Shown: positions 27,247-36,030 of the stretch, one piece after another | Layout of the letters: each line of letters opens with the position of its first letter | Numbering within the stretch: position 1 is the stretch's first letter | Assembly: GCA_016707175.1 (NCBI GenBank) | Contig: JADJIB010000004.1 | Coordinates: 496,001 to 560,000, forward strand | DNA from: Candidatus Phosphoribacter hodrii | Lineage (GTDB): Bacteria > Actinomycetota > Actinomycetes > Actinomycetales > Dermatophilaceae | Reading direction: 5' to 3' | Length of the DNA stretch: 64,000 bases | Made by a program: the position numbers and the translations under genes | Notes under the pieces: model-generated | What the model was told of the DNA's origin: nothing | The model's database searches: none | The model's input: the letters and a program-made list of their open reading frames with translations, nothing else

Positions 27247-28434
27247 ATGAGTGTCTTGCCGACCTCCTTGACCCAAGACCGGTGGGCTAGGGCGGCCTGG
27301 TCCCGGGTCGCCGAGCCGGGAGATCGTCGGGCCGTTGGCCTCGTCGAGACACTCGGCGCCGTGGACGCGTTGGCCGCCGTCGTCGAGAACCGTCCGTGGG
27401 CTCCCGAGGCGCTGCGGACCAGGGTGGCTGGGCTCGACCTCGACGAGGTGGTGCAGTTCGCCCGCCGCCAGGGGTGGCGGATGGTCGTGCCGGGCGACGC
27501 CGAATGGCCGAGCGGTCTCGATGCTCTCGGCGCTCCACCGATCGGCCTGTGGGTCGACGGCCCGGCTGACCTCGGGGGCGTGTGCATCGGGTCGGTGGCG
27601 ATCGTCGGGGCCCGGGCGTGCACGGCATACGGGATGGGGGTCGCCTCCGAGCTGGGGGCCGGCCTTCCCGACGCGGGGTATGCCGTGGTGTCCGGTGCCG
27701 CGTTCGGCATCGACCGCGCCGCCCACGCGGGCACGCTGTCGGTGCGCGGGACCACGGTTGCCGTGCTCGCAGGGGGCCTGGATCGGCCCTACCCGGTCAG
27801 TAACTCCGAGTTGATCGCCAAGATCCGCGCGACCGGGGCTCTGGTGTCCGAGGTGGCTCCGGGCGGGGCACCGACCCGATCGCGCTTCCTGCAGCGCAAC
27901 CGGCTCATCGCCACGATGACCGTCGGGACGATCGTCGTCGAAGCCGGATTGCGGTCGGGGTCGCTGCACACCGCCGGGCAGGCAGCCGACCACGGAAGAC
28001 CGGTCGGCGTGGTGCCGGGGCCGGTGACCTCGCGGGTGTCTGCGGGCTGCCATCAGTGGATCCGCGACGGGAAGGGAGTGCTCGTCACCGACGTAGCGGA
28101 GGTGCTCGATCTCGTGGGGCGGCTGGGCGTCGACGCCGCGCCCCACCGCTCCGGCCCCGTTCGCCCGGAGGACGAGTTGCCTCCCCAAGACCGGTTGGTG
28201 TTGGCTGCGCTTCCGGTTCGAGCACCGGCAGCGATCCCCACGGTCGCTGCCCACGCGGGCCTCGACGTCGGTCAGACGCTGGCCTCCCTGGGGCGGCTGG
28301 AGTTGGCTGGGGTCGCGGTGCGCGTCGGCGACCGGTGGAAGCAGACCCCCGGACGGCTGACGCAGAGCCCCGATGCTGAGGCTGTGGCGGACGTCGGCGG
28401 CCGGGAGGTGGACGCGCCAGCAACCCCCGGGTGA
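27247..28434 (+). CDS. dprA: DNA processing protein DprA
   Basis: DprA, 395 residues, loads RecA on incoming single-stranded DNA during transformation. The Rossmann-like core includes VAIVGARACTAYG, VVSGAAFGIDRAAH, AVLAGGLDRPYP and FLQRNRLIATM. A C-terminal winged-helix-like region follows from about 310. The start ATG at 27247 has AGGGGG upstream, 26 bp after the repaired yifB stop. With yifB and yraN it forms the conserved DNA-processing set. Whether the organism is transformable is not shown here. Confidence 0.95.
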   Translation: MSVLPTSLTQDRWARAAWSRVAEPGDRRAVGLVETLGAVDALAAVVENRPWAPEALRTRVAGLDLDEVVQFARRQGWRMVVPGDAEWPSGLDALGAPPIGLWVDGPADLGGVCIGSVAIVGARACTAYGMGVASELGAGLPDAGYAVVSGAAFGIDRAAHAGTLSVRGTTVAVLAGGLDRPYPVSNSELIAKIRATGALVSEVAPGGAPTRSRFLQRNRLIATMTVGTIVVEAGLRSGSLHTAGQAADHGRPVGVVPGPVTSRVSAGCHQWIRDGKGVLVTDVAEVLDLVGRLGVDAAPHRSGPVRPEDELPPQDRLVLAALPVRAPAAIPTVAAHAGLDVGQTLASLGRLELAGVAVRVGDRWKQTPGRLTQSPDAEAVADVGGREVDAPATPG

Positions 28435-28437
28435 GGC

Positions 28438-29442
28438 ATGCCGTGGCCAGAGATGTGCGACGGTTGGGACGTGCATGAGGACGAGGTGGGCCCCCAGAGC
28501 GACGCACCGGCTCAGGCTGGGCTCGAGGGTGCCGCATGGGCGGGCACCGTGCTCGTCGACTACGCGCGCTACCTCGACGCCGAGCGCGGGCTGTCCGTGC
28601 ACACTTGCCGCGCCTATCTCGGCGACATTCGGGCCTTGCTGGGCTACCTCGGCCGGTCGCGGGGAGTGACGGCGCTGAGCGAGATCGAGTTGGGGGATCT
28701 GCGGGGCTGGCTGGCTGCGATGTCCCGGGAGTCCAGCGCGGCTCGCACCAGCGTCGCGCGTCGGGCCGCCAGCGCGCGGACCTTCTTCCGGTGGGCGACC
28801 CGCACCGGACGGATCTCCGTCGACCCGTCGCTGCGGTTGGTGGCGCCACGTCGCACGGGGCACCTGCCCGGGGTGTTGCGACAGTCGGAGGCCACCGAGC
28901 TCATGGCGGTCGCCGGAGTCGCAGCTGACGACGGCGATCCGATCTCGGCACGCGACCGGGCGATGGTGGAGTTGCTCTACGCCAGCGGCCTGCGCGTGAG
29001 CGAGCTGGCAGGCGTAGACGTGGCCGATGTCGACTTCACGGTGGGGGTCGTCCGCGTGCTGGGCAAGGGTGGCAAGGAGCGCGTCGTGCCCTTCGGGTTG
29101 CCTGCCGCGAGAGCCCTTCGGGAGTGGGCGGCATACCGGCCGCTGCTGGCAACCGAGCGCAGTGGTGCCGCACTGTTCCTCGGCCGACGTGGCCGGCGCG
29201 TCGATCCGCGCCAGGTGCGTGAGGCGGTGCACCGGCTCGTCGCTCATGTGCCGGGCGCCCCCGACCTGGCGCCGCACGGGCTGCGACACAGCGCTGCGAC
29301 CCACCTGTTGGAGGGTGGGGCCGACCTGAGGACCGTCCAGGAGTTGCTGGGCCACGCGAGCCTGGCGACGACGCAGATCTACACGCATGTGTCGGCCGAA
29401 CGGCTACGCAAGTCCTACGAGCAGGCTCATCCGAGGGCCTGA
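28438..29442 (+). CDS. xerC: Tyrosine recombinase XerC
   Basis: This 334-residue site-specific recombinase resolves chromosome dimers at dif. The N-terminal SAM-like core-binding domain is at about 35-130. Catalytic residues are visible in order: Arg in ASGLRVSELAG, Lys in GKGGKERVVP, HxxR in HGLRHSAATHLLEGG, His in LLGHASLATTQ and Tyr in IYTHV. The start ATG at 28438 is three bases after the dprA stop with GTGAGG upstream; a start 15 bp later is possible. Its position after dprA and lack of flanking att-like repeats argue for XerC rather than a phage integrase. Confidence 0.93.
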   Translation: MPWPEMCDGWDVHEDEVGPQSDAPAQAGLEGAAWAGTVLVDYARYLDAERGLSVHTCRAYLGDIRALLGYLGRSRGVTALSEIELGDLRGWLAAMSRESSAARTSVARRAASARTFFRWATRTGRISVDPSLRLVAPRRTGHLPGVLRQSEATELMAVAGVAADDGDPISARDRAMVELLYASGLRVSELAGVDVADVDFTVGVVRVLGKGGKERVVPFGLPAARALREWAAYRPLLATERSGAALFLGRRGRRVDPRQVREAVHRLVAHVPGAPDLAPHGLRHSAATHLLEGGADLRTVQELLGHASLATTQIYTHVSAERLRKSYEQAHPRA

Positions 29443-29563
29443 GCCGGGAGGCGTCCCACCGGCGTGCCCGAGCCGCTCGCGATCCACCGATCTGGGACGA
29501 TGGTGCCTCCCGGGTGCTGACAGGCGGCCCGGTGGTTCCCTCTCTCGACCTTCAGAAGGTGGC

Positions 29564-30559
29564 GTGGCCCCGACCGAGACGGCCCTGCGACGTGCCGATC
29601 TGCGCGCCGCCGGTTCGACCACGCCCGCGTCGGACGTGACGACAACTCGACGGGCCGCCAATCGGCGGCGCTCGGCTCGGCGCCGTCGGATGCACCGACT
29701 GCGGCGCACGGCGACGTTGGCTTTGGGGTTGCTCTTCGTCGGCACGGTCGTAGCCCGGGGAGCACAGGACCCGGCGGTGGCGCTCCCGCGCGGCGTGCAG
29801 TCCGCGAGTTCGTCGACGGCGCTACCGGGAACGCTCGGATCAGCGGCCGACGTCGCCCGAGCCGGCACCGCGCCTGCGGCCGACAAAGCAGTCCCCCCGA
29901 CGGCGTCCACCGGCACAGCGTCCGAGCCCGCCCCGTCCGAGTCGATGGGTGAGGTCGAGGAAGGCGCCCCCGAACCGACCGCCGCCCCGGGTGCCGCGCT
30001 CGCCCCGGTGCAGGCCTCCGCCAAGGGGACCATGCACCCGATCGCCATTCCCGACGCGCCCTGGGCGAGCGCGGGGCGTGCGGTCCGGTTGAGCATCGAG
30101 GTCGAAGACGGCCTGAGCATCGACGAGGCGCTCTTCGCCGCGACGGTCGCCGGGATCCTCAGTGATCCTCAGGGATGGCAGACAGCCGATGGAGTGCGCT
30201 TCGTGCCCGTGTCTCCGGCGCAGATCGCGGCGGGCGCCGGCGTGGATGTGCGCGTCACCCTCGCCACCCCCACCCTGACCGGCAAGTTGTGTGGGCCGCT
30301 GAACGTCACCGCAGCCAATGTGTCGTGTTGGTGGGGCGGTCGCGCCGTGCTCAACCTCCATCGTTGGGTCCGCGGCTCGGCGACCTACGGGACCGACCTC
30401 ACGTCCTACCGCACCTACCTCGTCAACCATGAGGTCGGCCATGGGCTGGGTCACCGACACGTCTCTTGTCCTGCCCCTGGTCGACCGGCGCCGATCATGG
30501 TGCAACAGACCCTCGGGCTCGAAGGCTGCCGGGCCTGGCCCTGGCCCACCCAGCAGTAA
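29564..30559 (+). CDS. DUF3152 secreted/membrane protein with metallopeptidase-like HExxH
   Basis: This is a 331-residue protein. An Arg-rich N-terminus (ANRRRSARRRRMHRLRR) precedes one hydrophobic helix (TLALGLLFVGTVVA), then a long Ala/Pro/Thr/Ser linker (about 75-155) and a C-terminal DUF3152 domain. The domain holds HEVGHGLGH (about residue 295) with Cys residues in RHVSCP and LEGC, a zinc-peptidase-like motif found in exported actinobacterial proteins of unknown function. GTG at 29564 with AGAAGG upstream was chosen; longer in-frame starts run back into xerC. It converges on the M23 gene. Confidence 0.8.
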   Translation: MAPTETALRRADLRAAGSTTPASDVTTTRRAANRRRSARRRRMHRLRRTATLALGLLFVGTVVARGAQDPAVALPRGVQSASSSTALPGTLGSAADVARAGTAPAADKAVPPTASTGTASEPAPSESMGEVEEGAPEPTAAPGAALAPVQASAKGTMHPIAIPDAPWASAGRAVRLSIEVEDGLSIDEALFAATVAGILSDPQGWQTADGVRFVPVSPAQIAAGAGVDVRVTLATPTLTGKLCGPLNVTAANVSCWWGGRAVLNLHRWVRGSATYGTDLTSYRTYLVNHEVGHGLGHRHVSCPAPGRPAPIMVQQTLGLEGCRAWPWPTQQ

Positions 30560-30567
30560 CCCGCGCC

Positions 30568-31152
30568 CTATCGCATCGGCAGCAGGATCACCCGTCCGGC
30601 GAGCAGGGCGAGCGGATCGAGGTAGGTGGCGCCGCGCAACACCCCCCAATGCAGGCAACTGGCCGGCGCGCAATGCCCTGGGTATGCCGCGACCGTCCCG
30701 ACCGCCTCGCCGCGGCGCACCAGTTGACCCACGGCGGCCGTCGTCGACACCGGCTCGAAGGTCGACCGAAGCCCGCCGGCATGGGTGAGGACGAGCACTG
30801 GACGCCCGGCGACCATGCCGACGAAGCTCACCTGTCCGTCGGTCGGCGCGAGGACGCTGGTCCCGACCGCCGCAGCGATGTCGACGCCTCGGTGTCCGCT
30901 GCTCCACCGGGTCGCGGGCGGGTCGAAACCGTGCACGACGACGTGGTTCGGCTCGATCGGCCAGACCCACCGGCTCACCGCAGTCCCCGGCGCCAGGGCC
31001 GTCCCCGGCGTCACCGCAGTCACGGCGGTCACCGCGGTCCCCTGCGTGCCCGCGGTGGGCGGACGCGGCTGGATCACCGCCGCGGGCGTGTTCGCCGCGG
31101 CGGCACCCACCCCCAACGCCAGCACCAGGCCGACCGATGCGAACCATTGCAT
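30568..31152 (-). CDS. Secreted M23-type peptidase-like protein (LytM domain)
   Basis: This 194-residue exported protein begins MQWFASVGLVLALGVGAAAA, a signal peptide, then an Ala-Thr-Val repeat linker. The LytM domain follows: GHRGVDIAAAVGTSVLAPTDG carries His and Asp ligands, and the final CLHWGVL carries the HxH-like end. Only one His is clear in the last motif (HWG), so activity is uncertain; many such proteins are amidase activators. ATG 31152 is preferred over 31170 because of the signal peptide, an AGGG/GAGG upstream and the 52-bp distance to the TCCACA boxes. This gene usually neighbours rpsB. Confidence 0.85.
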   Translation of the reverse strand: MQWFASVGLVLALGVGAAAANTPAAVIQPRPPTAGTQGTAVTAVTAVTPGTALAPGTAVSRWVWPIEPNHVVVHGFDPPATRWSSGHRGVDIAAAVGTSVLAPTDGQVSFVGMVAGRPVLVLTHAGGLRSTFEPVSTTAAVGQLVRRGEAVGTVAAYPGHCAPASCLHWGVLRGATYLDPLALLAGRVILLPMR

Positions 31153-31203
31153 GCCTCGACCCTGCGACATCCGGTCGGGCCCGTCCAACCGTCACTCCCA
31201 GCG

Positions 31204-31242
31204 TGTGGATGACGGGACAACCCGACGACGGGGTGTGGATAA
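31204..31242 (-). promoter_or_regulatory. Paired TCCACA boxes, 30 bp apart, before the M23 gene (site C)
   Basis: On the minus strand TTATCCACA (31242-31234) and TCATCCACA (31212-31204) are 30 bp apart, the second ending 52 bp before ATG 31152. Geometry and distance match sites A and B, supporting a shared promoter architecture and the 31152 start. Confidence 0.6.
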
Positions 31243-31265
31243 ACCGGGCGCCCTGAGGCCCGGGC

Positions 31266-32432
31266 TCAGCCGACCCGGAGGCCAGCCAGTCGCCGCACCG
31301 CCTCGGTGAGAACCTCGTCGCGCTTGCAGAAGGCGAAACGCACCAAGGTCCGAGCCGCGTCGGGGTCGTCGTGGAAGACCGATACCGGCACCCCGACCAC
31401 CCCGGCGGCTTCGGGCAGCCAGTGACAGAACTCCAACGCATCGGTGGCGCCCAACGCCGCAGCATCAGCCACGACGAAGTAGGTCCCGGCCGGCCGCGAC
31501 ACGGGCAGCCCGGCAGCAGCCAACCCGTCGCAGAGGATGTCGCGCTTGCGCGCCAGGGAGCCGGCGAGACCGGCATACACCTCGTCGGGCAGACCGAGCC
31601 CGGTGGCGACGGCGGGCTGGAACGGCCCGGACCCGACGTAGGTGAGGAACTGTTTGACCGCGCGCACGGCGGCCACCGCCTCGGCCGGCCCGGACACCCA
31701 CCCGACCTTCCACCCGGTCGTCGAGAAGGTCTTGCCTGCCGACGAGATGGTGAGCGTCCGATCCCACATCCCCGGCAGCGTCGACACCGCGATGTGCTCG
31801 ACGCCGTCGAAGATGAGGTGCTCGTAGACCTCGTCGGTCACCACCCACGCGTCGTGTTCACGCGCGAGGGCACACACAAGGTCGAGCTCGGCGCGGGTGA
31901 AGACCTTCCCCGTCGGGTTGTGCGGGGTGTTGAGTAGCACCATCCGCGTGCGTGCCGAGAACGCCGCGCGCAACGACGCCTCGTCAACCGCGAAGTCGGG
32001 GAAGCGCAGCACCGACGTCCGCCGCACCCCGCCGGCGAGGGCGATCGACGCGGCATACGAGTCGTAGTAGGGCTCGAAGGTGACCACCTCGTCGCCGGGC
32101 TGCACGAGCGCGAGGATCGTCGCGGCGATCGCCTCGGTCGCCCCGACCGTCACGAGAATCTCCCGCGAGGGGTCCAACTCGATGCCGTAGAAGCGCCGTT
32201 GGTGCGCCGCGATCGCGGTGAGCAGTTCGGGCGTCCCCGGTCCCGGCGGGTATTGGTTGCGGCCCCCGCGGATGGCCGCCACCGCGGCATCGAGCACCTC
32301 CTGTGGGCCGTCGGAGTCGGGGAAGCCCTGGCCGAGGTTGATCGCCCCGTGTCGCAGCGCGAGCGCTGACATCGTGGCGAAGATCGTGGTGCCGAAGGGC
32401 GCGAGTGCCGGGTTTCCGACGGGACGGCTCAT
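31266..32432 (-). CDS. PLP-dependent aminotransferase, class I/II
   Basis: This 388-residue fold-type I aminotransferase shows INLGQGFPDSDGP near the N-terminus, NTPHNPTGKVF, TDEVYEHLIFDG and the Schiff-base Lys in SSAGKTFSTTGWKVGW (about residue 235). The C-terminal Arg in LVRFAFCK binds the substrate carboxylate. It resembles the YbdL/kynurenine-aminotransferase/DapC group, so methionine, aromatic or succinyl-DAP specificity cannot be told apart. The start ATG is at 32432. A thioesterase gene diverges from it 39 bp away, leaving a very short shared promoter region. Confidence 0.88.
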   Translation of the reverse strand: MSRPVGNPALAPFGTTIFATMSALALRHGAINLGQGFPDSDGPQEVLDAAVAAIRGGRNQYPPGPGTPELLTAIAAHQRRFYGIELDPSREILVTVGATEAIAATILALVQPGDEVVTFEPYYDSYAASIALAGGVRRTSVLRFPDFAVDEASLRAAFSARTRMVLLNTPHNPTGKVFTRAELDLVCALAREHDAWVVTDEVYEHLIFDGVEHIAVSTLPGMWDRTLTISSAGKTFSTTGWKVGWVSGPAEAVAAVRAVKQFLTYVGSGPFQPAVATGLGLPDEVYAGLAGSLARKRDILCDGLAAAGLPVSRPAGTYFVVADAAALGATDALEFCHWLPEAAGVVGVPVSVFHDDPDAARTLVRFAFCKRDEVLTEAVRRLAGLRVG

Positions 32433-32471
32433 GCCCTCACCGTATGCCGCTCGCGCGGCTAGCGTGTCCCC

Positions 32472-32981
32472 ATGACTCGTGCGTCGACGCCTGATGCGCC
32501 CGTAACACCCGTCGCGGTCCAGGACTCCTACCCACCGGACGTTGCGGTCTGTTACGGCTGTGGCCGGCTCAACGACGACGGCCTGCACATCCGGACCTTC
32601 TGGGACGGCACCGAGGGCACGGCGACCTTCCAGCCGAAACCGTTTCACACGGCCATCACCGGCGTCGTCTATGGCGGTCTGCTCGCGTCGCTCATCGACT
32701 GCCACGCGGTCGGCACGGCAGCCGCCGCCCGGTATGCCGCGGATGACCGAGAGGTCGGCAGCGAGCCGGTGCTGCGCTATGTCACGGGCCTGCTGCAGGT
32801 GAGCTTCAAGGCTCCGACCCCCATGGGTGGCCCGCTCACGCTTCGGGCCTGGCCGGTCGAGGTGGGGGAACGCAAGGTCATCGTCGATGCCGAGGTGATC
32901 GCCGACGGCCAGGTCACGGTCACTGGCCATGTCATCGCCGTTCGGCTGCGCCACGACAGCACCGGCTCCGTTGCCCCATGA
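32472..32981 (+). CDS. Hotdog-fold thioesterase (PaaI-like)
   Basis: This 169-residue protein carries a CYGCGRLNDDGLHI segment and the hotdog core HTAITGVVYGGLLASLIDCHAVGTA, typical of PaaI/acyl-CoA thioesterase relatives. The CxxC pair near residue 30 is a frequent marker of this subfamily. The substrate is presumably an acyl-CoA. Its stop overlaps the amidase start (ATGA at 32978). Confidence 0.85.
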   Translation: MTRASTPDAPVTPVAVQDSYPPDVAVCYGCGRLNDDGLHIRTFWDGTEGTATFQPKPFHTAITGVVYGGLLASLIDCHAVGTAAAARYAADDREVGSEPVLRYVTGLLQVSFKAPTPMGGPLTLRAWPVEVGERKVIVDAEVIADGQVTVTGHVIAVRLRHDSTGSVAP

Positions 32982-34351
32982 CTGACGCCCAACTTCGGGC
33001 CACCACCGCGGTCGAGACGGCTGACGCGGTCCGCAGCGGGCGGCATACTGCGAGGTTTGCCGTGGAGCGAGCTCTCGAACGGATCGCCGCTCGCGACAAC
33101 GAGATTCGTGCGTTCACGGTGGTGCGAGCCGAAGCCGCGCTTGCTGAAGCCGACGCCCTCGATGCGGGCGGCCCGGGCCACGACGGCCCGCTCGCGGGAG
33201 TCCCGGTAGCGGTCAAGGAGGAGCACGACGTCACCGGTCACGTCACCACACTCGGAGGTCGGGGCAACTCGACCCCGGTCAGGGCCGACTCCGAGGTGAT
33301 CCGCCGGCTGCGGGCCGCGGGAGCGGTCATCGTCGGCAAGACGGCGATGCCGGAGTTCGGGCAGTTCCCGCACACCGAGAGCCTGGCCCACGGGCGGACC
33401 CACAACCCGTGGGACCTCAGCCGCTCGCCGGGCGGGTCGTCGGGTGGCTCAGCGGCGGCGGTCGCCGCGGGGATGGTGCCGGTGGCCATGGGCGCGGACG
33501 GTGGTGGCTCGATCCGGATCCCCGCCTCCTGTTGCGGGCTGGTCGGCCTCAAGCCCAGCCGCGGCCGGGTGAGCGTCGCGCCGTTGACCGAGCATTGGTT
33601 CGCCTTGGTCTGTCTCGGCGCGCTCACTCGCACGGCGGCCGACTCCGCGCTCGTCCTCGACGTCATCTCCGGAGCAACGCCGACCGATCGCTGGCGCCTG
33701 GCACCCCCGGGTATGCCGTTCGCCCAGGCCGCAGCCACTCCGCCAGGTCGGTTGCGGGTCGGGTGGACCACCACCCCCGTGCTGCCCGGCGGGAAGGTGG
33801 ACCCTCAGGTCGTGTCGGCCGTGGCCGCGCTGGCTGACCGGTTGGCCGGGCTCGGGCACGACGTCCAGCACATCTCGCCGCGATGGCCGGCGCCGACCAC
33901 CGCGTTCCTCCCGCAGTTCTATGCCGGGATGCGGGTGGAGGCAGGTCAGGTTGAACACCCGGAATTGCTTGAGCCGCGGACCAAAGCCACCGTGCGCCTG
34001 TCGGGCTGGGCCACCGACCGCGTCGTGGCGCGCGCTCTCAGGGCGGGGGAGCGAGTGACCGCGGCGCTGGACACGATGTTTGCCGACTGGGACGTCCTGC
34101 TCACTCCGACCCTGCCCGTCCCCCCGCCGCCGCTGGGCCAGCTGGATGGCCAAGGAACGCTGCGGTCGCAGATCGTCTCGACACCGCTGGTGGGTTTCAC
34201 CACCATCTTCAACGTCAGCGGGCACCCGGCGGCCTCGGTCCCGGCCGGACTCACCCGCGAAGGGTGGCCGGTCGGCGCCCAACTCGTCGCCGGGATGGGT
34301 CAGGAAGGCCGCCTCCTGGCCCTTGCCGCCCAACTCGAGGCTGCTCCGTAG
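32978..34351 (+). CDS. Amidase signature family enzyme
   Basis: This 457-residue amidase has the Ser-cisSer-Lys triad: Lys in VAVKEEHDV (about residue 75), the Ser cluster SPGGSSGGSAAAVAAG (about 150) and Ser in GGSIRIPASCCGLVGLKPSRG (about 175). GatA-type glutaminyl-tRNA amidotransferase is unlikely because gatB and gatC are absent. It probably hydrolyses a small amide. It is translationally coupled to the thioesterase. A palindromic element follows 16 bp after the stop. Confidence 0.9.
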   Translation: MTDAQLRATTAVETADAVRSGRHTARFAVERALERIAARDNEIRAFTVVRAEAALAEADALDAGGPGHDGPLAGVPVAVKEEHDVTGHVTTLGGRGNSTPVRADSEVIRRLRAAGAVIVGKTAMPEFGQFPHTESLAHGRTHNPWDLSRSPGGSSGGSAAAVAAGMVPVAMGADGGGSIRIPASCCGLVGLKPSRGRVSVAPLTEHWFALVCLGALTRTAADSALVLDVISGATPTDRWRLAPPGMPFAQAAATPPGRLRVGWTTTPVLPGGKVDPQVVSAVAALADRLAGLGHDVQHISPRWPAPTTAFLPQFYAGMRVEAGQVEHPELLEPRTKATVRLSGWATDRVVARALRAGERVTAALDTMFADWDVLLTPTLPVPPPPLGQLDGQGTLRSQIVSTPLVGFTTIFNVSGHPAASVPAGLTREGWPVGAQLVAGMGQEGRLLALAAQLEAAP

Positions 34352-34366
34352 GTCCCCCCAGCCGCG

Positions 34367-34415
34367 GGGTCGAGGTATTCCACCATCACCCGACGATGGC
34401 GGAATACCTCGACCC
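34367..34415. repeat. 49-bp palindromic element, copy 3
   Basis: Arms GGGTCGAGGTATTCC and GGAATACCTCGACCC pair perfectly, and flanking CCCCCAGCC/GGCTGGGGG extends the stem. As with copies 1 and 2, it lies directly after a stop codon and shortly before the next start, consistent with a terminator or REP-like element. Confidence 0.88.
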
Positions 34416-34442
34416 GGCTGGGGGAGCGGACACAATGGCGGG

Positions 34443-35921
34443 GTGTCGCCCCGCCTCTCACACCTGTCGCGCCTTCGCTCAGTCGCGCCCGAGGTGTTCG
34501 ACCCGTATGCCGCCGCCGACCCCGCGGTCGTCGCGGCGTCCCTCGCCGACGCCGTTCCCGAGGTCTATTGGACCGATCCGGCCCAGCGCCCGATGCGCCC
34601 GGACCCCCGACCCGTCCTGCACGGCACCTCACATCGGGCCGACCTGGTCGTCATCGGCGGTGGCTTCACCGGCCTCTGGGCCGCCTTGCAGGCCTTGGAG
34701 GACGACCCCAGCGCCACCGTCGTCGTTCTGGAAGCTGGTCGCCTGGGGACAGGGGCGTCCGGTCGCAACGGCGGCTTCGTCTCCGCGTCGCTCACGCACG
34801 GCCTGGCCCAAGGCGTCGCCCTCTGGCCCGACGAACTGCCCACCCTCGAGCGGCTCGGCACCGACAACATCGCCGGGCTGGAAGCCAGCCTCACGGGATA
34901 CGGGATCGACGCAGACTTCCACCGACCCGGCGAGCTGACCCTGTCGCTCACCCCCAACCAGGACGGGGCGATCACCGAGGGCTATGAGTTGCACCGTGCC
35001 CACGGCCTGGCCGGGGAGGTCCTGGATGCCGACGCGGCCCGCGCTCGGGTCAACTCACCGCTCTACCGGGGCGGCTGGTTCGACCCGTCGGTGGCCCTCG
35101 TCGACCCGGCCCGCCTCGTATGGGGGCTGGCGGCGGCGGTCGAGTCGCTCGGCGGCACGATCCACGAGGGCAGCCCGGCGACCTCGCTCGACGTGGACGG
35201 CGCCGGAGTCCGGGTGACGACCACCTCCGGTGCCATCGCGGCCCGCCGGGTGGTCGTCGGGACCAACGCCTACCCGGGCGTGCTCAAGCGACTGCGCCCC
35301 TTCATCCTCCCCGTCTACGACCACGTCCTCATGACCGAGCCGCTCACCGCCGCCCACCTCGCGGCCATCGGGTGGCAGGGCCGCGAAGGCCTCACCGACG
35401 CGGGCAACCAGTTCCACTACTACCGGCGCACCCTGGACGACCGCGTCCTCTTCGGCGGCTTCGACGCCAACTACCACTTCCGCGGCCGGATCGACCCGGC
35501 CCTGGAGCAGTCCGCCTCTCACGACCTGCTCGCCAGGCACTTCTTCGCGATCTTCCCCCAACTGGCCGGGCTGCGGTTCACCCATCGGTGGGCCGGCGTC
35601 ATCGACACGACGTCGCGGTTCACCCCGTTCTTCGGCCGCACCCACGGCGGCCGGGTCGCCTATGCCGTCGGCTACACCGGTCTCGGGGTCGGCTCCTCGC
35701 GCTTCGGTGCCCGGGTCGCGCTGGATCTGCTCAGAGGGCGCGACACCGAGCGCACCCGGCTGGCGATGGTCCGGCGCAAGCCCGTGCCGTTCCCGCCCGA
35801 GCCGATCCGGTATGCCGCGGTCCGCGCCACGCGCGCATCCCTCGCCGCCGAAGATCGCACCGGACAGCGCAACTTCTGGCTGCGCACCCTCGACCGGCTT
35901 GGCGTCGGCTTCGACAGTTGA
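34443..35921 (+). CDS. FAD-dependent amine oxidoreductase (PuuB-like)
   Basis: This 492-residue D-amino-acid-oxidase-fold flavoprotein has the FAD-binding VVIGGGFTGLWAALQALE with downstream LEAGRLGTGASGRNGGF, the hallmark of gamma-glutamylputrescine oxidase-type enzymes. C-terminal HRWAGVIDTTSRFTPFFG and AVGYTGLGVGSSRFGARV complete the FAD site. The substrate is an amine of unknown identity. The start is GTG at 34443; the first 55 residues precede the usual fold. A second PuuB-like gene lies at 49766 in the polyamine locus. Confidence 0.85.
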   Translation: MSPRLSHLSRLRSVAPEVFDPYAAADPAVVAASLADAVPEVYWTDPAQRPMRPDPRPVLHGTSHRADLVVIGGGFTGLWAALQALEDDPSATVVVLEAGRLGTGASGRNGGFVSASLTHGLAQGVALWPDELPTLERLGTDNIAGLEASLTGYGIDADFHRPGELTLSLTPNQDGAITEGYELHRAHGLAGEVLDADAARARVNSPLYRGGWFDPSVALVDPARLVWGLAAAVESLGGTIHEGSPATSLDVDGAGVRVTTTSGAIAARRVVVGTNAYPGVLKRLRPFILPVYDHVLMTEPLTAAHLAAIGWQGREGLTDAGNQFHYYRRTLDDRVLFGGFDANYHFRGRIDPALEQSASHDLLARHFFAIFPQLAGLRFTHRWAGVIDTTSRFTPFFGRTHGGRVAYAVGYTGLGVGSSRFGARVALDLLRGRDTERTRLAMVRRKPVPFPPEPIRYAAVRATRASLAAEDRTGQRNFWLRTLDRLGVGFDS

Positions 35922-36030
35922 TCGCCTAGAGGTGGCTCGACAACAACACGGAGCGACCGGCGTCGGCCTGGCTCCTCAGGAATTGACGCAGCCAGCAACT
36001 CGCTTCAGGCCGTTGGTCGGGGAGGAGGGC

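Noticed and set aside
25684..28434. Single 916-residue YifB-DprA fusion protein
   Set aside because: The linker is non-homologous and the true yifB C-terminus and stop lie in another frame, so the fusion is a frameshift artefact.
28438..29442. Phage or integrative-element integrase
   Set aside because: It resembles XerC, sits in the conserved dprA-xerC order and has no att-like repeats or tRNA nearby.
14952..31242. Replication origin based on TTATCCACA boxes
   Set aside because: There is no dnaA/dnaN, no AT-rich unwinding region and no box cluster; the strict pairwise geometry near starts fits promoters better.
32978..34351. GatA subunit of the tRNA amidotransferase
   Set aside because: gatB and gatC are not adjacent and the gene is coupled to a thioesterase.
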